From Bacteroidia bacterium (lineage in GTDB: Bacteria > Bacteroidota > Bacteroidia > Bacteroidales > VadinHA17), in contig JAPLEC010000305.1 in NCBI GenBank assembly GCA_026391515.1, positions 1 to 21,584 of the forward strand: DNA of 21,584 nt, written 5' to 3'. Every line of letters begins with the position of its first letter. Position 1 is the first letter of the stretch. The position numbers and the translations under genes are program-made. Positions 1 through 6,588 of the stretch are shown here, in pieces. The notes below the pieces were generated by a model. That model was not told the origin of the DNA and made no database searches. It saw only the letters and a program-made list of their open reading frames with translations.

Positions 1-14
1 TAAGAGGATAATCT

Positions 15-1553
15 ATGAATCCGCTGATACCTTTATTTGTTGTTATTCCACTTGCAGGAGCCTTCCTGATAATGATCCTCGGAAGATTTATCAGGGACTT
101 CAATAAATATTTTGCCTCTCTGATACTTTTGGTTCTGGTTATTTTCAGCATTTATTCTCTTTTTACTACTGGAGAAAAAGTATCCTTATATAAAGTCGGA
201 GGATGGGAACCGGTGAATAAAATCCCTATTGGGATTTACATGGTAATGGATGGATTCACTGTCATTGTTCTCTGTATAATTAATATTGTCGGCTTTCTAT
301 CTTCCTTTTATTCAATCTCTTACATAAAAAGATTTACCTCTGAGAATCTGTATTATGCTCTATTTTGTCTTATGATTGGAGGAATGAACGGAGTAGTTCT
401 CAGCGGTGATCTTTTCAATATTTTTGTTTTCCTCGAAATTTCGGTCATCGCAGCATATGCTCTTGTGGCATTTGGTGTAGAGAAGAATGAACTGGAAGCT
501 ACATTCAAGTACCAGGTATTAGGAGGAATTGCTTCGTTTTTAATCCTGTTCGGAATAGGATTCATTTACTGGAAAGCAAAAACGCTGAATATTGCAGATA
601 TTAAAGAAGTATTCAGCACCGGTTATGACAGGACATATTACCTTTTCGTGCAGATACTCATTCTGAGCGGTTTTGGACTCAAAGCAGCCATTATTCCATT
701 CCATGCCTGGTTACCAGATGCACATTCGTCGGCCCCCTCTCCTATTTCAGCTATGCTTTCAGGTGTTCTTATCAAAGCAGTTGGTATTTATGTAATCATC
801 CGACTCTTCTTTAATATGTTCGCCATAAGCACTGGTATGTCAATTCTGATTACCACACTCGGAACATTATCAATGGTAATCGGTGTATTCCTGGCAATCG
901 GTCAGTGGGATATAAAGAGGCTTCTGGCATATCATAGTATAAGCCAGATGGGGTATGTCGTCCTTTCTGTCGGTATGGGTATGATACTTATTTCCCGTGG
1001 AATAAAGCCTGAAGTTGCCGCACTGGCTATCGCCGGAGGGATATTCCACCTGATTAACCATGCTGCTTTTAAAGGTCTGCTGTTCCTGAATGCGGGAGCG
1101 ATAGAATACACCATCGGCACACGTGATCTTAAAGAGATGGGTGGTCTTGCAAAATCAATGCCCGCAACATCAGCAACATCCTTTATCGCATCTATGTCAA
1201 TTTCAGGGATACCCCCTTTTAATGGATTCTTCAGCAAATTGATCATTATCATAGCAGCTATTATGGGAAGATTTTATCTGCTGGCACTACTTGCTGTGAT
1301 TGTTAGTATAATAACATTAGCATCATTTCTGAAATTTCAGCGTTATGCCTTCTTTAATAAGACTGATGATAATAACGAAAGAAAAATAAAGGAAGTGCCA
1401 TTCCCGATGGTCTTCAGCATGGTCATTATGAGCATATTATGTGTATTGCTCAGTCTGCTTGTAATTCCTGGAATAAGGGAAGCAGTGCTGACTCCTGCAA
1501 TAAATATATTGATGGATCCCGGGAAATATTCGTCACTAATAATTGGAACTTAA
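15..1553 (+). CDS. Mrp-type antiporter subunit D-like proton-translocating membrane protein (NuoM/NuoN/MbhH family)
   Basis: This is a 512-residue polytopic inner-membrane protein, almost entirely hydrophobic helices, of the family that includes MrpD, NuoM/NuoN of complex I and MbhH of membrane-bound hydrogenases. Family hallmarks are visible in the stretch with FHAWLPDAHSSAPSPISAMLSG (split here as FHAWLPDAH and SAPSPISAML) near residues 230-252, followed by KRLLAYHSISQMGY near residues 303-316. These carry the conserved Lys and His residues of the ion-translocation path. Length fits the family (about 480-520). The first bases of the window, TAAGAGGAT, may hold the stop of the preceding gene and a purine-rich ribosome site 5-10 nt before the ATG. 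Genes for E, F, G, an iron-sulphur protein and a hydrogenase protease follow with overlaps, so I infer it belongs to an Mrp-linked group 4 hydrogenase rather than a stand-alone antiporter. Sequence alone does not separate MrpD from MbhH. Confidence 0.9.
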   Translation: MNPLIPLFVVIPLAGAFLIMILGRFIRDFNKYFASLILLVLVIFSIYSLFTTGEKVSLYKVGGWEPVNKIPIGIYMVMDGFTVIVLCIINIVGFLSSFYSISYIKRFTSENLYYALFCLMIGGMNGVVLSGDLFNIFVFLEISVIAAYALVAFGVEKNELEATFKYQVLGGIASFLILFGIGFIYWKAKTLNIADIKEVFSTGYDRTYYLFVQILILSGFGLKAAIIPFHAWLPDAHSSAPSPISAMLSGVLIKAVGIYVIIRLFFNMFAISTGMSILITTLGTLSMVIGVFLAIGQWDIKRLLAYHSISQMGYVVLSVGMGMILISRGIKPEVAALAIAGGIFHLINHAAFKGLLFLNAGAIEYTIGTRDLKEMGGLAKSMPATSATSFIASMSISGIPPFNGFFSKLIIIIAAIMGRFYLLALLAVIVSIITLASFLKFQRYAFFNKTDDNNERKIKEVPFPMVFSMVIMSILCVLLSLLVIPGIREAVLTPAINILMDPGKYSSLIIGT

Positions 1554-1554
1554 G

Positions 1555-2040
1555 ATGAGATACGTAACAGTTTTCATATTATCGCTCATTTTCTGGTTGC
1601 TTCTTACTTTCAAGATTACTGTTCCTAACATAATCGTAGGTTCAGTTGCTTCTCTTATCTGTGCTCTGATATTTACCAGGTTCTTCATACACAATATTTA
1701 CAAGCTTATCCAGCCACACCGGTATTTCTGGTTTTTAATTTATCTGGTAGTATTTATCTGGGAATGTATAAAGGCAAACTTCGATGTTGCATACAGGGTA
1801 CTTCATCCAGCAATGCCGATAAGGCCGGGTATCGTGAAAGTCAAAACTACTTTGAAGTCTGAACTTGCAAGAACTCTGCTTGCAAATTCAATTACCATGA
1901 CTCCCGGAACAATATCAGTTGACATTATTGGAGATTACCTGTACATCCATTGGATATATGTGAGGTCGGAAGATCCTGAGGTTTATACCAGCATGATAAC
2001 CGGGGCATTTGAAAAATATATTAAAAAAATTATCGAATGA
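1555..2040 (+). CDS. mrpE: Mrp/Mnh antiporter subunit E-like membrane protein
   Basis: The 161-residue product matches MrpE in length and layout. There are two hydrophobic helices in the first 45 residues, another near residues 56-72, then a soluble C-terminal part with the family signature around LANSITMTPGTISVD (residues about 114-128) and a YIHWIYV strand. Mrp complexes exchange protons for sodium, and in Mbh-type hydrogenases the same module couples electron transfer to ion pumping. An in-frame TTG at 1543 would add four residues and overlap the previous gene. I prefer the ATG at 1555, one base after the preceding stop, because it gives a typical MrpE start. The 3' end overlaps the next gene by 4 nt (ATGA), which indicates translational coupling. 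Confidence 0.88.
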   Translation: MRYVTVFILSLIFWLLLTFKITVPNIIVGSVASLICALIFTRFFIHNIYKLIQPHRYFWFLIYLVVFIWECIKANFDVAYRVLHPAMPIRPGIVKVKTTLKSELARTLLANSITMTPGTISVDIIGDYLYIHWIYVRSEDPEVYTSMITGAFEKYIKKIIE

Positions 2041-2303
2041 GTGAATATCTGAACATATTGCTTTATATCCAGATAGGATTAAGCGGCATCTGTTTATACA
2101 GGATCATCCGTGGTCCTACAATTCCTGACCGAATGGTCGGAATTGATATATTCGGAATACTCGTTGTGGGCATCTGTGCAATAATTTCCATTCAAACTGA
2201 AAGATCATTCATCCTCGATATTGGTATTGCCTGGATCATCCTGAGCTTTATCGGCACATTAACACTGGCAAAATATCTGACTGGTAAAAAACTAAATGAA
2301 TAA
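2037..2303 (+). CDS. mrpF: Mrp/Mnh antiporter subunit F-like membrane protein
   Basis: This 88-residue protein has three predicted membrane helices (about residues 5-23, 35-52 and 58-78) and the conserved MrpF core RIIRGPTIPDRMVGID (residues about 22-37) between the first two. Length is normal for MrpF/MnhF/PhaF. It is a small membrane subunit of the Mrp module; MbhB is the hydrogenase counterpart. The ATG overlaps the mrpE stop by 4 nt, and its own end overlaps the next start by 8 nt, so D-E-F-G are read as one unit in canonical order. Confidence 0.9.
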   Translation: MSEYLNILLYIQIGLSGICLYRIIRGPTIPDRMVGIDIFGILVVGICAIISIQTERSFILDIGIAWIILSFIGTLTLAKYLTGKKLNE

Positions 2304-2622
2304 TATGATAAGCCTGATATTCATAACGATAGGAATACTTTTTAACCTGCTGGGTTGTATTGGAATTATAAGGCTTCCTGATACTTACAACAGGCTTCAG
2401 GCTGCTACAAAGTGCGTCACACTAGGGTGTTGCAGTATCCTTATTGGTGTTTGTTTTCATTTCGGATTCAGCGACGCAGGAGTCAAAGCGCTTGTAGCAA
2501 TTCCGATACTTTTCTTTACTTCAACAGTGGCAGCTCATGCTCTCATAAGGGGGACATACCATTTCGGGATAAAGCTCGGCAAGAAAAGCGTGAAAGATGA
2601 TTATAAAGATGCTGTAAAATGA
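2296..2622 (+). CDS. mrpG: Mrp/Mnh antiporter subunit G-like membrane protein
   Basis: The product has 108 residues with three hydrophobic segments and the typical MrpG pattern GIIRLPDTYNRLQAATKC (residues about 23-40). This matches the family motif of G-(I/L)-R-(L/M)-P-D-x-(Y/F)-x-R-x-(H/Q)-A. It is the last subunit of the Mrp module; MbhC is the counterpart in membrane-bound hydrogenases. It begins inside the end of mrpF and overlaps the following iron-sulphur gene by 4 nt (ATGA). The lysine-rich C-terminus (residues about 95-108) is likely cytoplasmic. Confidence 0.9.
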   Translation: MNNMISLIFITIGILFNLLGCIGIIRLPDTYNRLQAATKCVTLGCCSILIGVCFHFGFSDAGVKALVAIPILFFTSTVAAHALIRGTYHFGIKLGKKSVKDDYKDAVK

Positions 2623-3239
2623 AGTATCCCAAGATAAGAGAATTAAAAGAGGCGGTGATCTCTCTAGTGACTCCGGCCTATACATCGAAGTTCCCGAAGG
2701 AACCTCATATACCTTATGAAAATTACAGAGGAAAACCTGTTGTCGATAACGAAAACTGCGTTGGATGCGAAACATGCGCAAATGTTTGTCCACCCAATGC
2801 AATCACTTTTTCAGACGATAAAGAAAAAAAGGTAAGGATTATAAAAAGAGATTACGGAAAATGTATCTTTTGTGGTATGTGCCAGGAACATTGTATTACC
2901 GGTAAAGGAGTAAAACTTTCAGATAAGATTTTTGATATTGCAGTTTTTGAAAGGGAGAAAAATGTAGAATTTCAGGAGAAAGAGCTTCTGATCTGCGAAA
3001 ATTGCGGTGCCATAATAACTACAAAAGAGCATCTTCATTATATGCACAGAAAGCTGGGGCCAAAAGCATTCTCTTCAATACTTAATCTTAACCTTCTCAA
3101 CCAGAAATTAAAACTTGCTGAAGGGCAGGATGTTGATATTGAGATCAGGGATAATTTGAAGAGAAAGGATATGTTCAATATTGTTTGCCCGAACTGTCTG
3201 AGACAAATCCTGGTAAAATACTTATATAAAGGTGTTTAA
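2619..3239 (+). CDS. Two-[4Fe-4S] ferredoxin-like hydrogenase subunit with Cys-rich C-terminal extension
   Basis: This 206-residue protein carries two classic C-x2-C-x2-C-x3-C motifs, Cys 47/50/53/57 and Cys 82/85/88/92. This is the NuoI/HyfH/MbhN type of polyferredoxin that hands electrons to or from the catalytic module of complex I and group 4 hydrogenases at the cytoplasmic membrane face. After the clusters comes a further 110 residues with two more CxxC pairs, Cys 126/129 (CENC) and Cys 190/193 (CPNC), separated by a helix-rich, His-containing stretch. Such a split pair could hold zinc or another metal; that is inference. The start overlaps mrpG by 4 nt, and the end overlaps the protease gene by 8 nt. 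The combination of Mrp subunits and this protein is what points to a hydrogenase rather than a plain antiporter. Confidence 0.85.
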   Translation: MKYPKIRELKEAVISLVTPAYTSKFPKEPHIPYENYRGKPVVDNENCVGCETCANVCPPNAITFSDDKEKKVRIIKRDYGKCIFCGMCQEHCITGKGVKLSDKIFDIAVFEREKNVEFQEKELLICENCGAIITTKEHLHYMHRKLGPKAFSSILNLNLLNQKLKLAEGQDVDIEIRDNLKRKDMFNIVCPNCLRQILVKYLYKGV

Positions 3240-3678
3240 CGACCTGAAAGAACTATTAGCGCAGAAAGATAAGAGTATTCTTTTTGTCGGAATAGGTAAT
3301 CTTCTTAAGATGGATGATGGTGTTGGTGTTTACATAAGCCGGGAAATAAAAAATATTGCGAATAGATCGGCGCTAACAGTTGAAATCAGTATTGAAAATT
3401 ACATCGGAAAGATAAATACCCTGAATCCTGATATTCTTGTTCTTATTGATTGTGTTGATTTAAAATCAGCAGCAGGTACATTTAAATTACTACGATTAAG
3501 CGAGATACAAGATATTACTTTCAATACGCACAACATTTCGTTAAAAAGAATTTCAGAGTTTTTCAAGATGCCAGTTTTTATCCTTGGCATTCAGCCGGAA
3601 AAAATTGAGTTTGGTGAAAATATTTCGTATCTTGTAAGGAATATCGCAGATAAAATTATAGAACAAATAAATTCATAG
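3232..3678 (+). CDS. [NiFe]-hydrogenase maturation endopeptidase (HycI/HyaD family)
   Basis: The 148-residue product has the family's nickel-sensing protease features: GIGNLLKMDDGVGVY at residues 20-34 (the GxGNxLxxD-(D/E)-GxG motif), an aspartate in LVLIDCVD (Asp73) and a histidine at residue 100 (THNIS). These correspond to the Glu/Asp16, Asp62 and His93 nickel ligands of HybD/HycI. The enzyme cleaves the C-terminal tail of the hydrogenase large subunit after nickel insertion. A substrate large subunit is therefore expected upstream of this window. The start codon is GTG, inside the last codons of the iron-sulphur gene; length and motif position agree with the family. Confidence 0.9.
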   Translation: MFNDLKELLAQKDKSILFVGIGNLLKMDDGVGVYISREIKNIANRSALTVEISIENYIGKINTLNPDILVLIDCVDLKSAAGTFKLLRLSEIQDITFNTHNISLKRISEFFKMPVFILGIQPEKIEFGENISYLVRNIADKIIEQINS

Positions 3679-3684
3679 GAGGTG
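3677..3684 (+). promoter_or_regulatory. Strong Shine-Dalgarno site
   Basis: The sequence AGGAGGTG lies 4 nt before the ATG at 3689 and overlaps the stop codon of the hydrogenase protease gene. It is a near-perfect anti-16S match, unusual here because most other starts in this window have no purine-rich site. It supports the chosen start of the following small gene and suggests that this gene is translated well. Confidence 0.75.
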
Positions 3685-3688
3685 TAAT

Positions 3689-4108
3689 ATGGCCATAGAA
3701 TATTTATGCAAAGTATGCAGAGGTCATCTCAATGTCAAGACCTCAATTATCCTTGCTGCCTCAAATATCAGTGACCGTTCACAGCGAGGATTGATCTATC
3801 TTAATCCTGAATTAGGGAACTATACCAGGACCACACATCCTTCATTCCAGATCAAGGAAGGAGCAGAATACATTTATACCTGTCCGATATGCGGGGCTCA
3901 GCTGAACAGTATGAAGTATCTTCACATGGTCAGGATCCTGATGAAGGATGATGACGGGAAAGAATTCAATATTTACTTTTCCGGTATAGCAGGTGAAAAA
4001 TGTACCTTCAAGATAAGGGGAAATAAAATCGAACAGAAATCAGGCCCTGATGTAAAGATCTATGACAAGTATTTTGAAGTCCCCGAGGAGGACAAAAAAT
4101 ATCTGTAG
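3689..4108 (+). CDS. Small four-cysteine (zinc-ribbon-like) protein of unknown function, hydrogenase operon
   Basis: I do not recognise a named family for this 139-residue soluble protein. It has two CxxC pairs, Cys7/Cys10 (CKVC) and Cys65/Cys68 (CPICG), a spacing compatible with a single zinc-ribbon or rubredoxin-like metal site. A basic, beta-rich middle lies between them, and the C-terminus is a charged, beta-rich segment. There is no signal peptide or membrane helix. It follows the hydrogenase maturation protease by 10 nt with its own strong ribosome-binding site, and it is the last gene before a repeat-rich spacer. It may thus be an accessory or regulatory factor of the hydrogenase complex; that role is inferred from position only. 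Confidence 0.75.
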   Translation: MAIEYLCKVCRGHLNVKTSIILAASNISDRSQRGLIYLNPELGNYTRTTHPSFQIKEGAEYIYTCPICGAQLNSMKYLHMVRILMKDDDGKEFNIYFSGIAGEKCTFKIRGNKIEQKSGPDVKIYDKYFEVPEEDKKYL

Positions 4109-4164
4109 CGTGCTTTCCATCTGGTATATTAAACGGCGACCAAATATAAGCAATAATTCAATTG

Positions 4165-4325
4165 AGATTCCTCGCTGGCGCTCGGAATGACAGAGCAAAT
4201 ACGGAGGTAATATGAAGGAGAAGCGGCGATGCGCAAATGCACATAGCCGCTTCTCCTTTCCCTTAGAAATAATTGATATTGTCATTCCGAATGTATCCGC
4301 CAGCTGGCGGAGGAATGAGGAATCT
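4165..4325. repeat. 161-bp inverted-repeat-bounded intergenic element (MITE/REP-like)
   Basis: The ends are perfect inverted 9-mers, AGATTCCTC at 4165-4173 and GAGGAATCT at 4317-4325. Just inside, CGGAATGAC (4183-4191) is inverted against GTCATTCCG (4281-4289). The centre is a hairpin with perfect 13-bp arms (4215-4227 and 4246-4258). The right half contains the 16-bp perfect palindrome TCCGCCAGCTGGCGGA at 4296-4311, itself flanked by CATTCC and GGAATG. No open reading frame fits, and no clear target-site duplication is visible. The structure suggests a non-autonomous mobile or REP-like repeat. The bases from 4109 to 4164 show nothing recognisable. Confidence 0.6.
4215..4258 (+). terminator. 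Hairpin with perfect 13-bp arms, possible terminator of the hydrogenase operon
   Basis: AAGGAGAAGCGGC at 4215-4227 pairs perfectly with GCCGCTTCTCCTT at 4246-4258 around an 18-nt loop. It lies about 107 bp after the stop of the last gene of the hydrogenase operon. The downstream tract is TTTCCCTT rather than a pure T-run, so intrinsic termination is plausible but not certain. It may instead be the core of the surrounding repeat. Confidence 0.45.
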
Positions 4326-4334
4326 TACTGACAA

Positions 4335-4359
4335 TGGCACGGATTATAGATCCGTACCA
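4335..4359. repeat. Short palindromic repeat, family with core TGGCACGGATTA
   Basis: TGGCACGGAT (4335-4344) is inverted against ATCCGTACCA (4350-4359) with one mismatch and a 5-nt spacer. The 12-bp core TGGCACGGATTA is repeated exactly at 21406-21417 and 21430-21441, about 17 kb away. This shows a dispersed intergenic repeat family. Confidence 0.6.
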
Positions 4360-4391
4360 AAGACTGTAAGTAATTTTATGTTTAATTTATT

Positions 4392-4399
4392 TACTTTTG
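4392..4399 (+). promoter_or_regulatory. Bacteroidota -7 promoter element upstream of transketolase
   Basis: TACTTTTG fits the TAnnTTTG -7 consensus of Bacteroidota primary sigma factors and lies 26 nt before the transketolase ATG. I see no good TTTG -33 element at the usual spacing, so this is a motif-level call. Confidence 0.4.
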
Positions 4400-4425
4400 T
4401 CACTAAATAATAATTATAGGATTCA

Positions 4426-6468
4426 ATGAACAAAGACGTAAACAAACTTGCAGCAGATAATATCCGTATCCTGGCAATGTCGATGGTTGAAAAGTCAAAA
4501 TCGGGTCATCCCGGCGGAGCGATGGGCGGAGCAGATTTTATACATATTCTCTTTTCCGAGTTCCTGAATTTTGATCCCGGCGATCCAAAATGGATTAATC
4601 GCGACAGGTTCTTTCTTGACCCTGGTCACATGTCACCTATGCTGTATTCCATACTTGCTCTTACAGGGTATTTTAAAATTGAAGAACTAATGCAATTCCG
4701 TCAGTGGGGAAGCCCGACTCCGGGCCACCCTGAACTTGATGTCACACGAGGAATTGAGAATACTTCAGGTCCTCTCGGACAAGGCCATACCATGGCAGTT
4801 GGTGCTGCAATAGCTGAGAGATTCCTGGTTGCAAGATTTGGCGAATTGTTTGCACATAAAACATATACTTATATCTCCGACGGTGGTGTTCAGGAAGAGA
4901 TTTCACAGGGAGCAGGCCGTCTCGCCGGATTCCTCGGACTCAATAACCTGATTATGTTCTACGATTCAAACGATATACAGTTATCAACTGAAACTAAAGC
5001 AGTTACATGTGAAGATACAGCTGCCAAATATCGTTCCTGGGGATGGGAACCAATAACCATAGAAGGAAATGATCACGATCAAATAAGAAAAGCTCTGAAC
5101 ACTGCAATTAAATCAAAAGATAAGCCTGTAATAATTATTGGTAAAACAATAATGGGAAAGGGTCTTCTTGATAATGACGGAAAAAGCTTCGAGAGAAAGA
5201 CATCAACTCATGGAATGCCGGTAAGCGAAGCCGGAGGATCGTTTGAAAAATCACTATTAAATCTTGGAGGAGATATTTCGGATCCGTTCAAAGTATTTGA
5301 TGATGTCAGAGATCTTTACAAGAAAGTAATTGATACTAAACGCAGGCAGGCTGCAGAATGGAAGAACAAAAAAGCTGAATGGGCATCAAAAAACAACGAG
5401 CTTGATCAGAAGCTTCATCTTTTCTATTCAGGGAACGTGCCTGAGATTGATTTCAAAGCAATTCAACAGAAAGAGGGTTCAGCAACAAGAGCTGCATCGT
5501 CAGCAGTATTAAGTGTTTTCGCCAAAAAGATTGAGAATATGGTAGTTGCGTCAGCCGACCTTTCAAATTCTGATAAAACTGATGGCTTCCTGAAAAATAC
5601 AAAACCATTTGTCAAAGGCGATTTTTCAGGAGCCTTTTTACAGGCTGGAGTAGCCGAGCTTACAATGGCTGCAGTAATGAATGGCATGGCACTGCACGGA
5701 GGCGTAATCCCCGCATGCGGAACATTCTTTGTTTTCTCCGATTATATGAAACCTGCTGTTCGTCTTGCCTGTCTTATGGAACTTCCTGTAAAATACATCT
5801 GGACACACGACGCATTCCGCGTTGGTGAAGATGGTCCGACACACCAGCCTGTTGAGCAGGAAGCACAGATACGGCTGATGGAGCATCTGAAAAATCATCA
5901 TGGAGAAAACAGTATGCTCGTACTAAGGCCCGCTGATGCTGCAGAGACAAGCGTTGCCTGGAAACTTGCAATTGAAAACAGGAAAACACCAACGGCACTG
6001 ATCCTTTCGCGCCAGAATATCAAAGATCTTCCTTCCAAAAATAATGACAGATTTAATGATGCTCTTCAGGCAAGTAACGGAGCTTATATTGTTCAGGATT
6101 GCCAGGGCAAACCGGATGTCATCCTTGTAGCAAGCGGATCAGAAGTATCTACGCTTGTTGAAGGCGCTCTGATGTTAAAAAAAGATGACCTAAAAGTCAG
6201 GATCATCTCCGCTCCTTCTGAAGGATTATTCAGGGGACAACCTGTTGGTTACCAAAAATCAATAATGCCAGATGATGTTCCGGTATTTGGCTTAACTGCC
6301 GGACTATCAGTCACATTGCAAGGTCTGATTGGTCCAAGAGGTAAGGTATGGGGAGTCAACAGCTTTGGATATTCAGCTCCATATAAAGTACTTGATGAGA
6401 AATTCGGTTTTACGGCTGAGAATGTTTACCGTCAGGTGATTGATTACCTGGCTCAATATAAAAAGTAA
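4426..6468 (+). CDS. tkt: Transketolase
   Basis: This is a full-length 680-residue thiamine-diphosphate enzyme. It moves two-carbon units between ketose and aldose phosphates in the non-oxidative pentose phosphate pathway. Visible signatures are SGHPGGAMGG (residues 26-35), GPLGQG (about 115-120), and the ThDP-metal motif starting SDGGVQEE (about 150) with the partner Asn near 181 in FYDSN. The catalytic Glu (near residue 410, GVAELTMAA) and EDGPTHQP in the pyrimidine-binding domain complete the set. The variant LDPGHMSPMLYS in place of the enterobacterial SNGHGS segment is what I expect from Bacteroides-type transketolases. All three domains are intact. It is monocistronic, with a putative -7 element upstream and a strong intrinsic terminator 20 bp after the stop. 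Confidence 0.97.
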   Translation: MNKDVNKLAADNIRILAMSMVEKSKSGHPGGAMGGADFIHILFSEFLNFDPGDPKWINRDRFFLDPGHMSPMLYSILALTGYFKIEELMQFRQWGSPTPGHPELDVTRGIENTSGPLGQGHTMAVGAAIAERFLVARFGELFAHKTYTYISDGGVQEEISQGAGRLAGFLGLNNLIMFYDSNDIQLSTETKAVTCEDTAAKYRSWGWEPITIEGNDHDQIRKALNTAIKSKDKPVIIIGKTIMGKGLLDNDGKSFERKTSTHGMPVSEAGGSFEKSLLNLGGDISDPFKVFDDVRDLYKKVIDTKRRQAAEWKNKKAEWASKNNELDQKLHLFYSGNVPEIDFKAIQQKEGSATRAASSAVLSVFAKKIENMVVASADLSNSDKTDGFLKNTKPFVKGDFSGAFLQAGVAELTMAAVMNGMALHGGVIPACGTFFVFSDYMKPAVRLACLMELPVKYIWTHDAFRVGEDGPTHQPVEQEAQIRLMEHLKNHHGENSMLVLRPADAAETSVAWKLAIENRKTPTALILSRQNIKDLPSKNNDRFNDALQASNGAYIVQDCQGKPDVILVASGSEVSTLVEGALMLKKDDLKVRIISAPSEGLFRGQPVGYQKSIMPDDVPVFGLTAGLSVTLQGLIGPRGKVWGVNSFGYSAPYKVLDEKFGFTAENVYRQVIDYLAQYKK

Positions 6469-6486
6469 ACATTATGATCATTCGTT

Positions 6487-6520
6487 GAAGGCCGCCTCAT
6501 CAGCGGCCTTCTTTATTAAT
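6487..6520 (+). terminator. Rho-independent terminator after transketolase
   Basis: GAAGGCCGC (6487-6495) pairs perfectly with GCGGCCTTC (6503-6511) around a 7-nt loop, followed by TTTATTAATTTTT. It is 18 bp past the transketolase stop, on the + strand. Confidence 0.9.
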
Positions 6521-6588
6521 TTTTGCATAATTGATCCCTTTATAATAAATTAGATTAACATTTAGTCTGTTTAATCTATAGGTGCGAT

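Noticed and set aside
1543..1554. TTG start for the MrpE-like gene
   Set aside because: It would overlap the previous stop and add only four residues; the ATG at 1555 fits family starts better.
4040..4285. 81-codon minus-strand frame across the hydrogenase operon end and spacer
   Set aside because: It crosses the end of the four-cysteine protein gene and the inverted-repeat element and shows no family features.
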